A stretch of DNA of 5,856 bases from Hyphomicrobiales bacterium (GTDB taxonomy: Bacteria > Pseudomonadota > Alphaproteobacteria > Rhizobiales > UBA4765): the NCBI GenBank assembly GCA_027487195.1, contig JAIYEB010000179.1, positions 1 through 5,856 on the forward strand, written 5' to 3'. Under the pieces are notes generated by a model, which did no database searches, was not told the DNA's origin, and saw only the letters and a list, made by a program, of their open reading frames with translations. Shown here piece after piece: positions 5,645 to 5,856 of this stretch (its first letter is position 1; every line of letters starts with the position of its first letter). The translations under genes were made by a program, and so were the position numbers.

Positions 5645-5856
5645 ATGTCGATGAGTGAAGCCGCAACGCCGTCTGGACAGCATTGGGCCCATCGCCCGCC
5701 GCTCTTTCAGTCAGGCTGGGAGATTGCCGCCATGGTGGCCGGGTTCGTGGCGTTCTGGCCTGTTGGCCTCGCCATTCTCGGGTTCCTGGCGTTTCGCCGA
5801 CACAAGATGATGCGCGAGGAGCGCGGAGACGGGCAGATGTGGTGCAACACAGATCG
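5645..5856 (+). CDS. DUF2852 family membrane protein, 3' end outside the window
   Basis: Seventy codons are visible before the window edge. A polar N-terminus of about 22 residues is followed by one strongly hydrophobic segment with the family signature WEIAAMVAGFVAFWPVGLAI (25-44), then a basic stretch (FRRHKMMREER). The WPxGL core in a single predicted helix is typical of DUF2852, a family of unknown function that I associate with alphaproteobacteria. The rest of the family continues as a soluble C-terminal part that is not visible here. In-frame ATGs occur at 5642, 5645 and 5651; the Shine-Dalgarno position fits 5645 best. It follows TetR at 81 bp and has a candidate promoter of its own, so it may be a separate transcript. 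Confidence 0.85.
   Translation, partial: MSMSEAATPSGQHWAHRPPLFQSGWEIAAMVAGFVAFWPVGLAILGFLAFRRHKMMREERGDGQMWCNTD

Overview
The window looks like chromosomal DNA of a GC-rich alphaproteobacterium, probably of the Rhizobiales/Hyphomicrobiales type. Support comes from the GC-biased third codon positions, a DUF2852 gene (a family I know mainly from alphaproteobacteria), a TerC protein of the rhizobial type, and a transporter of the PucC/LhaA (BCD) family, whose characterised members serve purple-bacterial photosynthesis. Genus cannot be fixed from the sequence. There are no phage, IS, tRNA, rRNA or CRISPR signatures.

Layout. (1) 1-821, minus strand: the N-terminal 273 codons of a TerC/Alx-type integral membrane protein; its 3' end lies outside the window. 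(2) 822-1078: a divergent intergenic region holding two abutting hairpins in the presumed terC leader, a TGT-N12-ACA element and a 10-bp palindrome. (3) 1079-2482, plus: a 467-residue PucC/LhaA-type major facilitator protein. (4) 2483-2619: an intergenic stretch with a strong inverted repeat and what may be a remnant of a dispersed repeat. (5) 2620-3474, plus: an EamA/DMT-family transporter. (6) 3522-4907, plus: a long cation diffusion facilitator (CDF) with about three consecutive cytoplasmic C-terminal domains instead of one. (7) 4908-4981: a two-copy 19-bp repeat with overlapping inverted repeats. (8) 4982-5563, plus: a TetR-family regulator of the WHG C-terminal type. (9) 5645-5856, plus: the start of a DUF2852 membrane protein, with a good Shine-Dalgarno sequence and a plausible promoter.

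How the genes may work together. Four of the six proteins are polytopic transporters or transporter-like, and two of these (TerC and CDF) belong to families that export divalent metals such as manganese, zinc or iron. The EamA and CDF genes are 47 bp apart and could share a transcript; the TetR gene follows in the same direction after 74 bp with its own candidate operator. A local metal or stress-response role for EamA-CDF-TetR is inference only. The PucC-like gene has no pigment or light-harvesting gene beside it here, so whether the organism is phototrophic cannot be settled from this window.

The most distinctive things seen are the three-domain tail of the CDF protein, where the first copy has lost the metal-binding histidines and the other two keep them, and the structured terC leader. 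I do not see clear evidence of an entirely new system.
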